Source of the DNA: Mansonella perstans
Lineage: Eukaryota > Nematoda > Chromadorea > Rhabditida > Onchocercidae
NCBI GenBank assembly: GCA_037074765.1
Contig: JBAMDO010000281.1
Location: 1-56,018, forward strand
DNA length: 56,018 nucleotides
Reading direction: 5' to 3'
Numbering within the stretch: position 1 is the first letter of the stretch; every line of letters starts with the position of its first letter. The position numbers were made by a program, and so were the translations under genes. A model generated the notes under the pieces. It made no database searches. It was not told the origin of the DNA and saw only the letters and a program-made list of their open reading frames with translations. Of the stretch, positions 22,401 to 35,200 are shown piece after piece.

Positions 22401-23092
22401 TTTAAGTAGCTAAAAAGTCTTTATAGAAACAGTATGCAAAGTAAAAGTTAACTTTCTCCTTCCAAAAATAGCAAAAGCATATCCTGCATTCTTCTATTGA
22501 ACAAATAAATCAAATACAATTAAAGTTGTAAAGAAAATTAATTTATCATATCACAGTTAATTTAATTAATACTAATTTATCATATCACAATTAATTTAAT
22601 TACATTTGATTGCAATATAGATGGCTAGCACCAGAAACGATACGAAGTGCAGTATACACGACAAAATCAGATGTGTTCAGTTACGGGATATTGCTATGGG
22701 AGATATTTACAAATGGTGCGGAACCATATTGTGGTATGACGGTCGCTGAAGTTATTGTGAATGTAAGCTTCATTTCAATCACGAAAAAGGGTCAAAATAT
22801 TTCAAACGTAAGTGAAGTTCAATTACAAACTACAAGATAAGTCTATTTTTTTTGACAAAAAAAAAAGTTTGAAGGATAAAAATCAAACTATCTTTTTTAT
22901 TTATTCCTGTTTGTAAATGAAAATTGTAAAATTTAGGTGAAGGACGGATACCGGATACCACCACCGGATGCAATGCCAAAACGTTTACAGATTTTACAAC
23001 GAAATTGTTTCAGAACGGAAGCTTCAAATCGATGGCCAATGGCACAGATTCGAGAGGAAATCGAAATAATTTGTTCACAATTTCAGGATTAA
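19448..23092 (+). CDS. SH2-domain non-receptor tyrosine kinase (Fer/Fes-like nematode type)
   Basis: Nine exons (19448-19573, 20133-20254, 20445-20541, 20663-20746, 20924-21055, 21230-21417, 21628-21744, 22621-22762, 22937-23092) join in perfect phase to 387 residues. The SH2 domain is at about residues 10-110: [12 protein letters not shown], phosphotyrosine-binding Arg in FLVRET, then [14 protein letters not shown]. The kinase domain is at about 115-385: glycine loop [11 protein letters not shown], lysine in [14 protein letters not shown], catalytic loop HRDISARN, APE as [21 protein letters not shown] and a normal C-lobe end. The metal-binding motif is DFN, not DFG. A Tyr (DEKYRM) sits in the activation segment. 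The size and lack of an N-terminal F-BAR fit the short SH2-kinases expanded in nematodes. Role inferred: cytosolic phosphotyrosine signalling. Some acceptors are weak (exons 5 and 6). Confidence 0.88.
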
Positions 23093-26000
23093 AATAATTT
23101 TCAAGTATTCAATGTAAGACATTGTTGTTCTAGATTTAATGGAACAACGAATCATTCTGCATCTTTTTAATCCTTAACATAAAATCTTCCATAATTTTCA
23201 ATCACACATTCCTCTAATTTCACTTTTCATCTTTTCACCTTTAAAATTTCATCTGTACTGTTGATTACAATTTAATGTAGAACAGTAATTGAAAGTGATG
23301 TCATTTTGTGTAGTGACCTTTGAACTATCCTGTAAACTAGTAGATATCTCATAATTCATTGAAATTCACCGCTGAATTCATATATTTGAAATTGTTTTTA
23401 ATGTATTATACATAACGATAGCTCTAGCAGGTTAGGAATTTTAGTATTGCATTGTGGACCTGTTGTTGATTTTGTTGCTTTCAGCAGTTAAATTATGGAA
23501 ATAATGCATTTTAATTTTTGTGTAAATGTATTTCAAATATTCATCAAGTACAGGTGTTTCGCTCTATTTTAGAATTATCGAAATGTATTTTTAGCATTTA
23601 ATAATAGCTTTTTTTTTTCATTATTTTGATGGATGTTATCGTTTATTTAGCTTTTCATTCCAATGAATAATATATTTAAAAAAAAACGATAAATTATTGC
23701 ATGCATTGATGATATTTTAATCATTATAGTCACTCTATTCAATTCCTCTTCACTTTCATATCATTTTTCCCATTTATAATTTACATTACATTTCCCACAA
23801 CTTTTTTTTTCAAATTGTTCCATTTTTCAATGATCATTCATTTCACATCCGTTTGATAATCTCTTCATTGTTAAAAATTTTCGACATTTTACAATTATGG
23901 CCTAATTATACAAATAATTATATAAGCTCACTATGCCATAGTACTTCAATTTAAGCGGAAATGATACTGTAAAGGTAAAAATAAATAAGATAAAGAAATA
24001 AGCGGAAGTGGTACTGTAGAGAAGTGATACTGTAAAGAAATAGTACTGTAATGGTGCTGTAAAGATAGTATTTCAATTTGAGCGGAAGTGATACTATAGA
24101 GATAAAGATAGTACTTCAATTTGAGCGGAAATGATACTGTGAAGGTAAAAATAAGTGAGAAGATGGGAAAATAAGCGGAAGTGGTACTGTAAAGGTAAAG
24201 ATAGTACTTCAATTTGAGCGGAAATGATACTGTAAGGATAAAAATAAGTGAGAAGATAAGAAAATAGATTCTGTAACTGTATCTGCCTTTATATTTGCAT
24301 TCTATCACTTCGAACTTACACAATTTATTGCTTCACTATTTTAGTCTTACACTTTTCATATCATAATATTAAAACTTTGCCACACAGTTATCAGTTAATA
24401 GTTTCAATAGTTTGCGCTTTTTTCTATTTCCAGGAAATTTCCAAAGTATATGGAAACTCAGTGATGATTAATAGCCTGAATGTATATCATGTTAGGATGA
24501 TTTTCATAATCTTTATGCAATAACATAGAATGACGTAGTTCACCTCATTTCTTCTTAATTGGTATTTGAAGTTAATCGTGCGAAACTTAATTACTCCTTC
24601 ATTAGTATCTAAAGTTAATCATACGAAGTTTAATTGTGATATTATGTTTATTGGCTTTAACAAGCTGTGTTTTTGTTATTTTCAAATAATTGAAAAATTG
24701 TCGGACAATTCTTGGCTTTAATGGGAAAGCTTTTAGGGTGTTTGTTATGGAAAAACAAGAATGCAAAAATTTTTTGTAATAGAAAAACTTTTAGGAAGCT
24801 TATTACAACAAATAGAAAAAACGGGCTCATAATTATCAAATTTCTAATAATATGCATTCTTGGTCATGCTCATAATTATCAATTTCTAATAATATACATA
24901 AATTTTGGGATTTTTTTCTTTTATATCATTTACCGATTTTTTCTTTTTTTTTTTTTTAAAGCTATGTTTGAAAACAAACTCTCGACAAAATAATATAATT
25001 TCCACTCTTTTCTTTTCCTCCCATTTTTCTGAATTTCCAATTTTGGACAGGAATCCAATTATGCCACTAGGATCGAAAAAATAAACATAAGAAATAGATG
25101 CTTTTCCTGAAAATATAGAATCGTGGACATATCATGCGGATTCTGACAGTTCATAGTTCTCATCGTTCTTTCAGTTTAAATTTTTTTGTAATGTTTCTGT
25201 CTTCAAGTAGTTTGAAGCGATATGCGATAAAGCAACAAAAAGTTATTGAGGAAGAAGAAATATGTGAAAATGTGAAAACTATATGTGAAAACTCAGAATT
25301 AGTCTCATGAACTCAAGTCAAATGAAACTAAACTAGAGTCTTGTTTGAAATAATTTTAGTAATAACAGTTTGGTACTCGTGATGTATTTCTGTGATGTAA
25401 ATCCTTTTCTCGATTAGAAGTTTTGAAATGAGTCGATCGTTTTTAAAATTTCTTGAAACTTAGTATTTATTCTACCTTTTAGGACTTTCGATTATAATAC
25501 GCTGTTTAAAGACTTTTCTGATAGCAAGGAGATTCGATATTTTACTTATCTGTGTAGAAACAGATAACTCTACTTTGTATCCACAATATTGTACTCAGTT
25601 GCTTGAGTTAAAATGATACAGAAGTATCTAACTACACTTGTTTGTTTTAGTTTGAATTATAAGAGAAACAAAAATACGACATACCGTATTACGTGCACGT
25701 GATATATTTAATGAACAGAACAGTTTTTACTGATGAATTCATCAACAAAATTTCAATATAATCATAAAATTACCGATCCGAGTAATGTTGATATTGCCAT
25801 TGTCATATGGTTTTAATCTCTCTCTGCAAATCATTTCATTCACTTATTATTCTACTATTCACAAATCCTTTCGGTTTTTTAAATTGTTTACATGGAAAAA
25901 AATTATCGAGTTTTTCTTTTATGTTTGTTTGCTTTTATGTTGAATCATTTATTACGTAAATTAAAATTTATACTTTTTTTTGCCCTTATTTTATTTCAAG

Positions 26001-26274
26001 AATTCCTCGAATGAAATATGTCTTCGCTTTATAGAAACTTTCAAACATATTACCTCAGCTTCAAATATTTATGGATTTTTCATATATTTCAATCCAAATT
26101 TCTTTTTCATATTTAAACAAGAGATCGTGACAATTTTATTAATATTAAATTTATTCGAGAAATAATTTTCAATCTTTTCATTTATAAATCAATATAACTA
26201 GTGTTCAGAATGTTGTAGAATTCCAAGATTTCTGACGCTTTTGCTTATGAAATATAGCAAATTCGGTACACTGA
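23093..26274. other. Intergenic region
   Basis: The kinase 3' region is followed by AT-rich DNA. It contains the tandem repeat at 23941-24265 and a short direct repeat (CTCATAATTATCAA...TTTCTAATAATAT) at about 24825-24900. Open frames here are short, hydrophobic or low in complexity. No gene supported. Confidence 0.5.
23941..24265. repeat. Degenerate minisatellite
   Basis: Variants of GAGCGGAAGTGATACTGTAA, AAGGTAAAAATAA and GATAGTACTTCAATTT alternate about four times, with larger units of about 90-100 bases built from smaller ones. The 125-codon minus-strand frame over it is a by-product of the repeat period. Confidence 0.7.
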
Positions 26275-29200
26275 ATGGGACTGATATTCACTTCCTGGGA
26301 ATATGGATCTGAAGAAATTTACACTAAAGGATGGAAAATATTAGCGGATTCAACAGTTTCAACTTCAAGAGATGTCGTAATTTATCAGGATGATATTCTT
26401 ACTTTAGAGGATGGCGCTGTGGTATGTTTTTTAATACTGTTTTTTTATTGCTTGTATTTAATTAACTAGCTTGTGTTTTTTTCTAAAGTTTCGAGAATAG
26501 TGTTTCAAAATGTCAAATACAAAGTCAACGAATAATTTGCTGTTATTCAATTTGTTAGATTCTCATTGTAAAACTTTTCTTTTAGTACACATATACGTCA
26601 TCTGGCATCAAGAAGCCATATTTAACGGAAACTTGGTTTTCTTCATTTCGTTTCATCTCATTCCATGCTGCTTATGAAAAATTATTTTTGGTAAGTGAAG
26701 AAGGTCGTCTTTTCGGTTGTGGACATACTAGTTATGGCGAATGTGGCGTAATTTCTCCAAATCCAGTTGAATCTTTACGTGAAATTGAATTAGTTACGCC
26801 ATTGGCTGTTTGTTCTCATGGGTCTTCAGTTACTAATTCTGAGTAAGAAATTTTTCAATTCCTTGAAAATCACTTTGAATAAATACAATAAAAACATTAT
26901 GTGCACTAATAAAATTTTTCAAACATTTTTATAATGATAAATATTTACGATTATCTATTCCACATTGCTCATTTTTACTAAAAAACATAGTAATCTTTTC
27001 TTAAGAGAAAGAAATTTTTTTCCTTATCAATTTCCTTCAAAAAGGTCAAGAAAGATTCAGCCCATCTCTTTCTGTATTTTTATCCTTAGTTTCAGTTTAG
27101 GTTACTGAAAGTGAGACTTGTCCAGACATCTGCATCGGAGGTTTGTGTTACTGATTTTTATGGTCAGTTATGGAAATATGGTGGTGGAAGATTAGAATTT
27201 GATTCACTAGGACGCGTTCAAGTGCGACCTTTACATTTTGCATCAAGACGCAAGATTTTACAACTCTGCGCTGGAAGGTTTGAATAGCTTTCAAGCACGT
27301 TTTTATTATAAGTATTTTATTCATTGTAGTTTCATAGAAGTTTTTTTAGAAAACACTTTGTTTGCTTGGCGATTCCTTTTATTGATGAAAAAAATGATAC
27401 CATTGTTGAAAATTCACCAACTTTGGAAATTCAGAGATCAAGCAAGTGTGAAAAATGTCGAGAAGAGCATGAGCTGCGACTGAGTACATTAATGTGTATA
27501 GCTGACCAGGTTCTGGCTGTTTTTTTTCGTTCAGTATAGTTACAAGTATTAAAATTTTTTATTAAAAATTCATTTTTCAGTTTTTCTTATCAGAAAAAAA
27601 ATTTCATATATGCTACAGAGATTGCTTTCTCGGAATATATGTCACATTTTGTCACTCTACCTTCATAAAATAACTTCTTCCGTAAGCATGGAACTTTTAG
27701 TTTCGTTGAATCCTTTGCTGATTTCAAATGAAATTTATTAAAATAGAATTTCTTAGACTATCAACACAAAAACAACTGTTTTAGAAAAATGAATCACGAG
27801 TTTCATTTTCAAGTTGTGAAAAAGCATTGGCTGTAAAAGCAAGTTTTGGTATTCATAACTCATGTTTGCTTGAGGATAGAGATAACAGGTGATCACTTCG
27901 CTGAGTTTTATTTTTTAGATTTTATGAAGAGAGATAGATATATTTGCTATAAATAGCTTTTTTTTATTTCCTAAGTAACTCGTATCCATTCAATTTAAGA
28001 CAACACCAAACACTTCCTTACTGTGGTTCATCACATCCAAACAAAATTGCTATAGTAAAATCATGGAAACAAAGTTTATTTGACGAATTTGAAATGGCGG
28101 AAATAAAAAATGTTAACGTTCGGGATGGACTTGAGAAAAATTCGATATTCGTTTCAATAGAGAATCTACCTGATATGTATTATATGCAACATACAAGTAA
28201 GTTTTGTACAAGCACTAATTTTAAGCAATAAAAAATGACAGCATTGAAAAATGACAGAAAAATGATAGCAGAATTTTTATGTGAATAAAAACTTTTTGAT
28301 TTTGCATGACTTACAAAGTTCTCGCTCTTACCTTAAATATATATATTTTCCGTTTGTCAAAGAGACGAAAATAACTTATTTGTTGTGACAATTTGCATTA
28401 TGGCAATTGTATTATGAGTCTAGAAAAATCCCTATAAATGTTCTTCCGGAAAATCATCGTTTATCGACTTTAATTTTCATAATGTTATCCCCAATGTTTT
28501 ACTTTTGCATTTATCATCAAAATAGTTCCATCTGTTGAGAAATTGTTTTCAGATAGAAAAAGCTTGTCATCAGGTTGTAATGTTTACGATGTAAGCCCTT
28601 CAAAGTCAGATAAAAGAGTTTCGGTCACCGATTTACCGGATGATCCGAACTTATTACCAGAAATTTGGACGTGGGGCTCTAATGAAAATGGTCAACTAGG
28701 ACATGGTGATTTGGCAGTAAGGTATCAATTAGGAAACTTTTTCATAAATTGTTTTGGTAGTGCACCATTAATATTTTCAACAAGCTTTCGATATACAAAA
28801 TGGAGTTTTTTTTTTGATTTTATTTTAGGAGAGTGCCATTCAAAGTAGTTGATTTATTCAATATATACTGCGTGAAAGTGGCAGCAGGAGACGATCATAC
28901 CATAGCACTCACGGCAGCTGGGAAGGTTATTCTTTAGATAACATCAGTATCGCTTATTATCTTTTGATTAGAACTATTATTTTTGCTTATATCATTTTCA
29001 AAATCTTGTAAGATTAGGCAAATACTAGGAAATCAAGCTTGATTGATTTATTTTTATCAATTTTAAAGACCGCCATTAAAGTGATTTAAACTTTTTAGTT
29101 ATATGTGTGGGGATCAAACAGTGATGGACAGCTAAAACTAGCAAACTTGTCACATGTAACGAAGCCAACACTTTTTAAAGTTAATTTCTTTCATTTAAAA

Positions 29201-32200
29201 GTTTCTTCAATCATTTTGCAGATATAACGGTTGCATAAGAATTTTTGCTTCATATTTGATCTGTAATATTGATACTTCCATGTGTAACCTTTTCAAAGGA
29301 ATCGTAATCTAGATTGCATATTCAATGGTTATCGGTTGATTTGCAGGTTGGAAGCCACTCTTTCGTTTTGGATGCATTCGCAAGTGGTTGTCAGACAGGT
29401 GTTGTTGTTGTTGGTTGTATGGCCAGTTCTGGCATGCTATATCTTTGCGGAAGTAATACTGCGGAGAAATCACCACAGTTAGTATCATTACCAAAAGAGG
29501 TTCCATTTCTATTTATTTTTCGATTTGCATTCCAATTTTCCCTTACATTCTTATTTTATAAGACTTACCCAAACGTAAGCTGTTTTTACACGTTTATATC
29601 GAGATTATAAATTTCTATAATTTATGATTGCATCGAATTCTTTATTCTTATTTGTTCTATTACATATCGTGATACACTTTTTTTTTGTCTTAAAAATATA
29701 GTTAGATAATACGTGTTTTTGAAATCCGTCATCTTGATTGCAGATTGGCTGGCCGAATTGGATTTTAATTGCCAATAAGAGTCTTGCAGTTGGAGTACAT
29801 CAGTTAACATGTGAAGTCGATGAACATCTACGAATGTTCGTTTTCTTTCGTTATGCGGATTTTATGGAGTGGATCTGCAAAATTTGTCATAAAATGCAAG
29901 GAAGAAGTAAAATTGTTTTCTTCTTGAATCTTTAAATTGTGTAGTTCTCTATGAACTGTTTTACATGGAAATCTGTGAAAAGTTGATTTAGTTAACACAT
30001 CTCAATTACTTTAGCGTTTCTAGGTCACACGGCAAATAATCCGTCTTTGTCGAAATTACTCAAAAAGCTAACTTTGTCATCAACAGGATATTTGATCCAT
30101 GTCGTCAGGTTAGTTTTTAATCGTTTGTATACATATAATACGTTCATCAAGTTTAAAAAATTTACGAGTTCTTTAGCAGATGAGCAGCGTATAGAATTAC
30201 AGCTGAATCTCACTTTTAGATGAATAGTGGCTTTAAAAAAATCATTAAGTGAGTTCATAATTTTATACATCTTTGACTGGAAATGGATTGAATATGATCT
30301 GTCTTAATCTTTCAGATTTATAAAAATGATACGTGACAATCTTTGTGATACAGGCTGTCTGTCGATTGGAAAAGCTTTGAAAACTCACATGAACAAATAC
30401 TTCTTCAATGCTCTTTTCCAGTTTCATGCTGATTTTGTAGAATGCCTTGCTTATGGATGTTTCACTGAACTCGATATTGGGTATGACTTTTTGACATTTT
30501 ATAATAATATAGCAAAATAATATGTAGGAATTATTGTATGTTTTTTTTTGTTGTGTACATTTAATTCGTATATTTCAGATATTTTTTCCATTTCAATATT
30601 TTTTAAACGTTTGTTAGAGCTTTATTATATATTTGTTAAATACGGATGTTTGCTCATTATTTATTTTTATTATCAGCTTATAAATTTGCATACAAGTCAT
30701 CTTAGCAAGTAGGTAATAATTATTGCTTATAAATTTGCATACAAGTCATCTTAGCAAGTAGGTAATAATTATTGCTTATAAATTTGCATACAAGTCATCT
30801 TAGCAAGTAGGTAATAATTATTACTTTTAGCAATATGAAACAATTTCAATCGTACTGTAAATCATTATCAGTAAAAATGGCATTGTCAACTGATTATGAA
30901 CTCTATCCACTTCAGTTCATAGGAGAGTATGATTAACGTCACACTCCATAATAAGTAATTTCAAGAAGTTTTTGAAAATATTTCTTTAAGAGATTTTTTG
31001 AGTGGAAATTTTCTGTGAAAAATAATTATTTAAATTTCCATCTTGTTTGGTATTTCATGCTCTTTTACTGACAGATACACTTTGGGTTTGGATTAGAAAT
31101 GCTAGCACCTCATGAAGAAGAAAGTGACTGTTTTATCCATATGTTAAATTTAAATTTGCTGTCATAACGTTTAAATAGTTCGTGTTAACTTCATCTAATC
31201 AACATTTTTTCGTGCTTTTTTTGCACAATATTTTTTATTGATCTGCGAAGGAAAAAAAAGTAAGTTCGAAGCAATGGGAATTCTTTGAAAGTTTTTTAGT
31301 AATTTTCCCTTTAGTTAATGTTTATTATTAAATTTTTTCGCTATAATTCAATCACTGATTTAAACTTTGAAAGAATGCAATTATTCTAGCTGCCTTAGTT
31401 ATTTTGTAGCATAATCCCATAAATTTGAATTATTTTAGTTGATGGTTCTCTTACAATTTGAAATCTGTTATAAAAATGTCCTTAATATTTGAAAAGTTAA
31501 TAATAAAAAGAGAAAATTTGTGCAGAGATGAAAGCCATCGAACTGACTTGGTCAATATTATTGCTGGTATTAGTAGATATGATTTTTCAATATCTTTTCC
31601 TAACGAAAATAGAACATGCGGAGAGCGATAGTTATAATTAACTTTTAAGTGTAGTCTTCTTCAAGAAGTTTAAATTAAATGGATTTTTGTTGGGAAATAA
31701 TTGTGCTTATTGTGTTCTATGCTAAAAAAAAACTTGCAACTAACTAGAGAACTTAGAGTGAGAAATTCTGCACACTTGATTTTAGATTTTTGTTTCTTAA
31801 TTACATATGCATTTAAGTTCCAATTCAATTTCCTAAAATCCAAGATTCCTAATATAGTTTTGAGATTATTCATTGTAGCATTGATAGATATGGTTGTTCT
31901 AGACAGTCTTCGCAGTTCGTATTCTTTATTTTATTGAACTATTATGTTTTCCATTCCTACCACATTAAAGAAATTCTTGTATTTACACCACTTTACTAAT
32001 TTTTTTAAGGAAGTTGAATTACTTTACTAGATATTTCATGTGGACAGCACTGGGTTTTTTATTTTTCATTAATTTTCTCGCTTTATGCATGTTAGCTTTT
32101 GGCGGATTTTTTTGGTGTTCTTGATATTCGTTGAAAATTATGTTGTTCCAGTGATGAACTGGTTGAAGAAGTGAAAAAAATATGCTTATGCTATGATATT

Positions 32201-35200
32201 GGAGAAAATAATCAGGAAATTCGTTTGCGGCAATTGTTTCAGTTGGCTTTCAACAGTCCATGCAAATTTGCCGATCGTGTTGGAATTGATAGCAACTTAG
32301 AGGTAAGAATAAATTTTAGCATCAAAATTAAAGTAATGATATCATCTAGAATGAATAATGTGGCGGTATAATGAACCTAAACTGTTTAACTAGTCGTAAT
32401 AGTAGATAAGGAATATAAACAACATTACTGGTTTCTTGATTCTTCACTATCAGAGTACTTCAAAGAATCATGTGAAATATTGCAATAATGATTAAGTTAT
32501 GGTCAGTGGCCATTGCAGTTGATTTCTATTGCCTGCTTTTATATTTTTATATAAATTGAACTATTCTCTTTGATTCTTATTTTGTTGAATCATGTCTTTT
32601 TTGCTCTTAGTTTTTATCCCTGTATTATGATTTACAAATAATTTGTTTTCATGTGGAACAAAAACATGAGACAAAAACAAAAGTTGTTTTCAGTAAATTG
32701 TAAAACAGATCTTGCAGTAAATTATTAACAAATAATAAAAGAAATACACAAAGAATTATTACATGTACTTGATGAGAATTCTTTGCGAAATTTTAGAGTA
32801 AGCTTTAGAAATTTAAATTTACGTTTTAAGCAAAAAGGATGAAGTTGGGACAAGAATGGAAGGGAATCAATGAATTTAAAATACTGTTCATTTTAAAATC
32901 CAATTTAGTTGGGATTCAAGTTTCGAGTAGTGATGGGGATAAGCATTTTACAGAAAATTGATAAAAAAATTCAATATTAGATGGTGATAAAATATTTTCT
33001 ATACAGAAAAAAAGCTCATTATTAACAGAGATAACATGAAATGATGGGATTACAATGGGATTACAGGATGAGTATGATTAAAATAAGATTTCAAATGAGC
33101 AGCTTGTTTACATTTTCCATAATTTTTTTAATACTCTCTTGCTCTCTAGTATTTATTGATTAGAATTTTCTTGAAATTTTTCAGGAAATTTACTTTCTTT
33201 TTCAAAAGTAAGTAAAAAATATAGTGGTGAGTCTTCACTCGTTACATATTGATCAAATCAATAGTCACTGACTATGCTCATTTATTTAAACTAATTTTTT
33301 TTTTTTGTTCGTTTAATTTCAATAGATTTCGTCAAGTAGGAGATTTGTACTTTTGAAATTTTCAGTATTTTAATTGATATTTAGGCTATTCTGTCCATAA
33401 ACGGAAGGTTACAAAGATTGCCAATTTTGTTATTCAAATATTTTAACTGGAGGGATAAAAGGTTCACTGAATATTCGAAAAACGGTATAAATAAAAAATA
33501 GTGAAGTTCAAAAAACAAAGAGACTTTAACAGTTAAATGAATGTAAATTTTTTTCTAGTTAACCAATCAGTTGTTAGAAAATTTCGAGAATGATTCATTT
33601 CATTCATAAATTGTTTAGTACACTGACAACAAATGGTGCATACCATACCGATCGGATAGTCTTTGTGAGCCACACAGCCATTCATCTGAATAAAGACTTG
33701 TTCGCATTTTTCATTCAAAACACCCTTCTCCTTCCTGACCAATAAACTACCGTCATTTGAGTATTGTCCATGACATGAAGCTAAGCGACATGTCGGTGCA
33801 TTGATCTGAAATGTGATATGTAAAGACAGTCCAGTATTATTAAACCTTTGTTTAAATAAACTACCAGTTAATAGTAAGAATGGTTAAATTAGATTGACAT
33901 TATTCTTCTACGGTGATTTCTCTTTTCCATGCCTTTTCTTTTGAATTTACGATTTACTAATTGAAGAAGTAATTATATAATTACAAAAATTTCTCAAAGA
34001 ACAAGAAGTACATTTTCTTCAGTGCGCATTTCTGTTAAAAATTCGAAGAATATTTGCAAATGCAGAAACAGTATTATCACTCTATTACTGCTTATTTTCA
34101 TTTGAAATGCAACAGTCATGTGAAATTCACTGGCATAAATGTTGCAGTGTCATATGAAATCAGCCGCTAAAAACTGAAATCAGTTTTCCGACTTCTTACT
34201 ATATAGTTTCTTGCGGATAGAAATTACATTAATTGATTTTTACCAATGAAATCATATGAAAGTGTCATAACAAGATGACATATCAGTAGTATTATGGTCA
34301 TTGTTCTAAAAAATTAATATTTCTGGTATTGAAGTGCCAAATAAAACCAAACCTTTCCGAAATGAGCTCCTCGGAAGTAGTAACGACCTGGATTACTGAT
34401 AGTTCCTGATTCTAACATATCTCTGTTATATCCATTAAAATTATTCGGATGTAACACTGAACTGACCCGCACCGATTTATCACCGTAGGTTCTACTATAA
34501 TCTGGCATTGGCATCTTCAAATCGTCATTCTCAAACAAAAATTTACTACTTGCTGGTAACTTCGCAGATAGTGGATATGGAGTTATCGGTGGGTAATTTG
34601 GCTCTGAAATATAGTAATGGAACTTTCTTTAACGATTATAGTTATTTTAGCGATTAAAGTGCTAATTATCATTTTCAACCTTTGGATTTCTCTAAATTCA
34701 CTTTGATTTCACTTAATTAAATCGCAATTATATACCTATGCTTATATCTGAGAAAAGGCAAATGAAGCTGCTTGAACTTTAAAATAATTCTAATTTCTGC
34801 GCAATAACTTCATGAGTTTAGTTGCAACTATGTCAGTTGTCTATCTATGGGGAAAATTTTTACAGTGGGTTGATTATTAACTTGCCGGTAATCGTTCATT
34901 GTTAATATTTTTTGCTTAATCTTTATCTTAGATTTAGATTTATTTGAAGAACTTTATTAATGTGTCACATCATTTATCTGAAGTAATCTGGTTTTTGTGA
35001 ATTCCGACTTTTTGCTTATTGCTGATCATATGAAGATAAAAAGCAGTTATGAGTAGACTAAAACGTTCAATATGTAAGATAAAAACCAGCGGTGAAGCAT
35101 ACGTTGCTAAGTATGTGCTGGGTCAATTTTTTATACAGATAATTAATTCGTCGACAAATTGTGAAGTCGATAAGTTAATTCATCATTTCTTTTTTAACTC

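Noticed and set aside
23946..24323. 125-codon hydrophobic minus-strand frame
   Set aside because: It is produced by the tandem repeat; the translation repeats with the same period.
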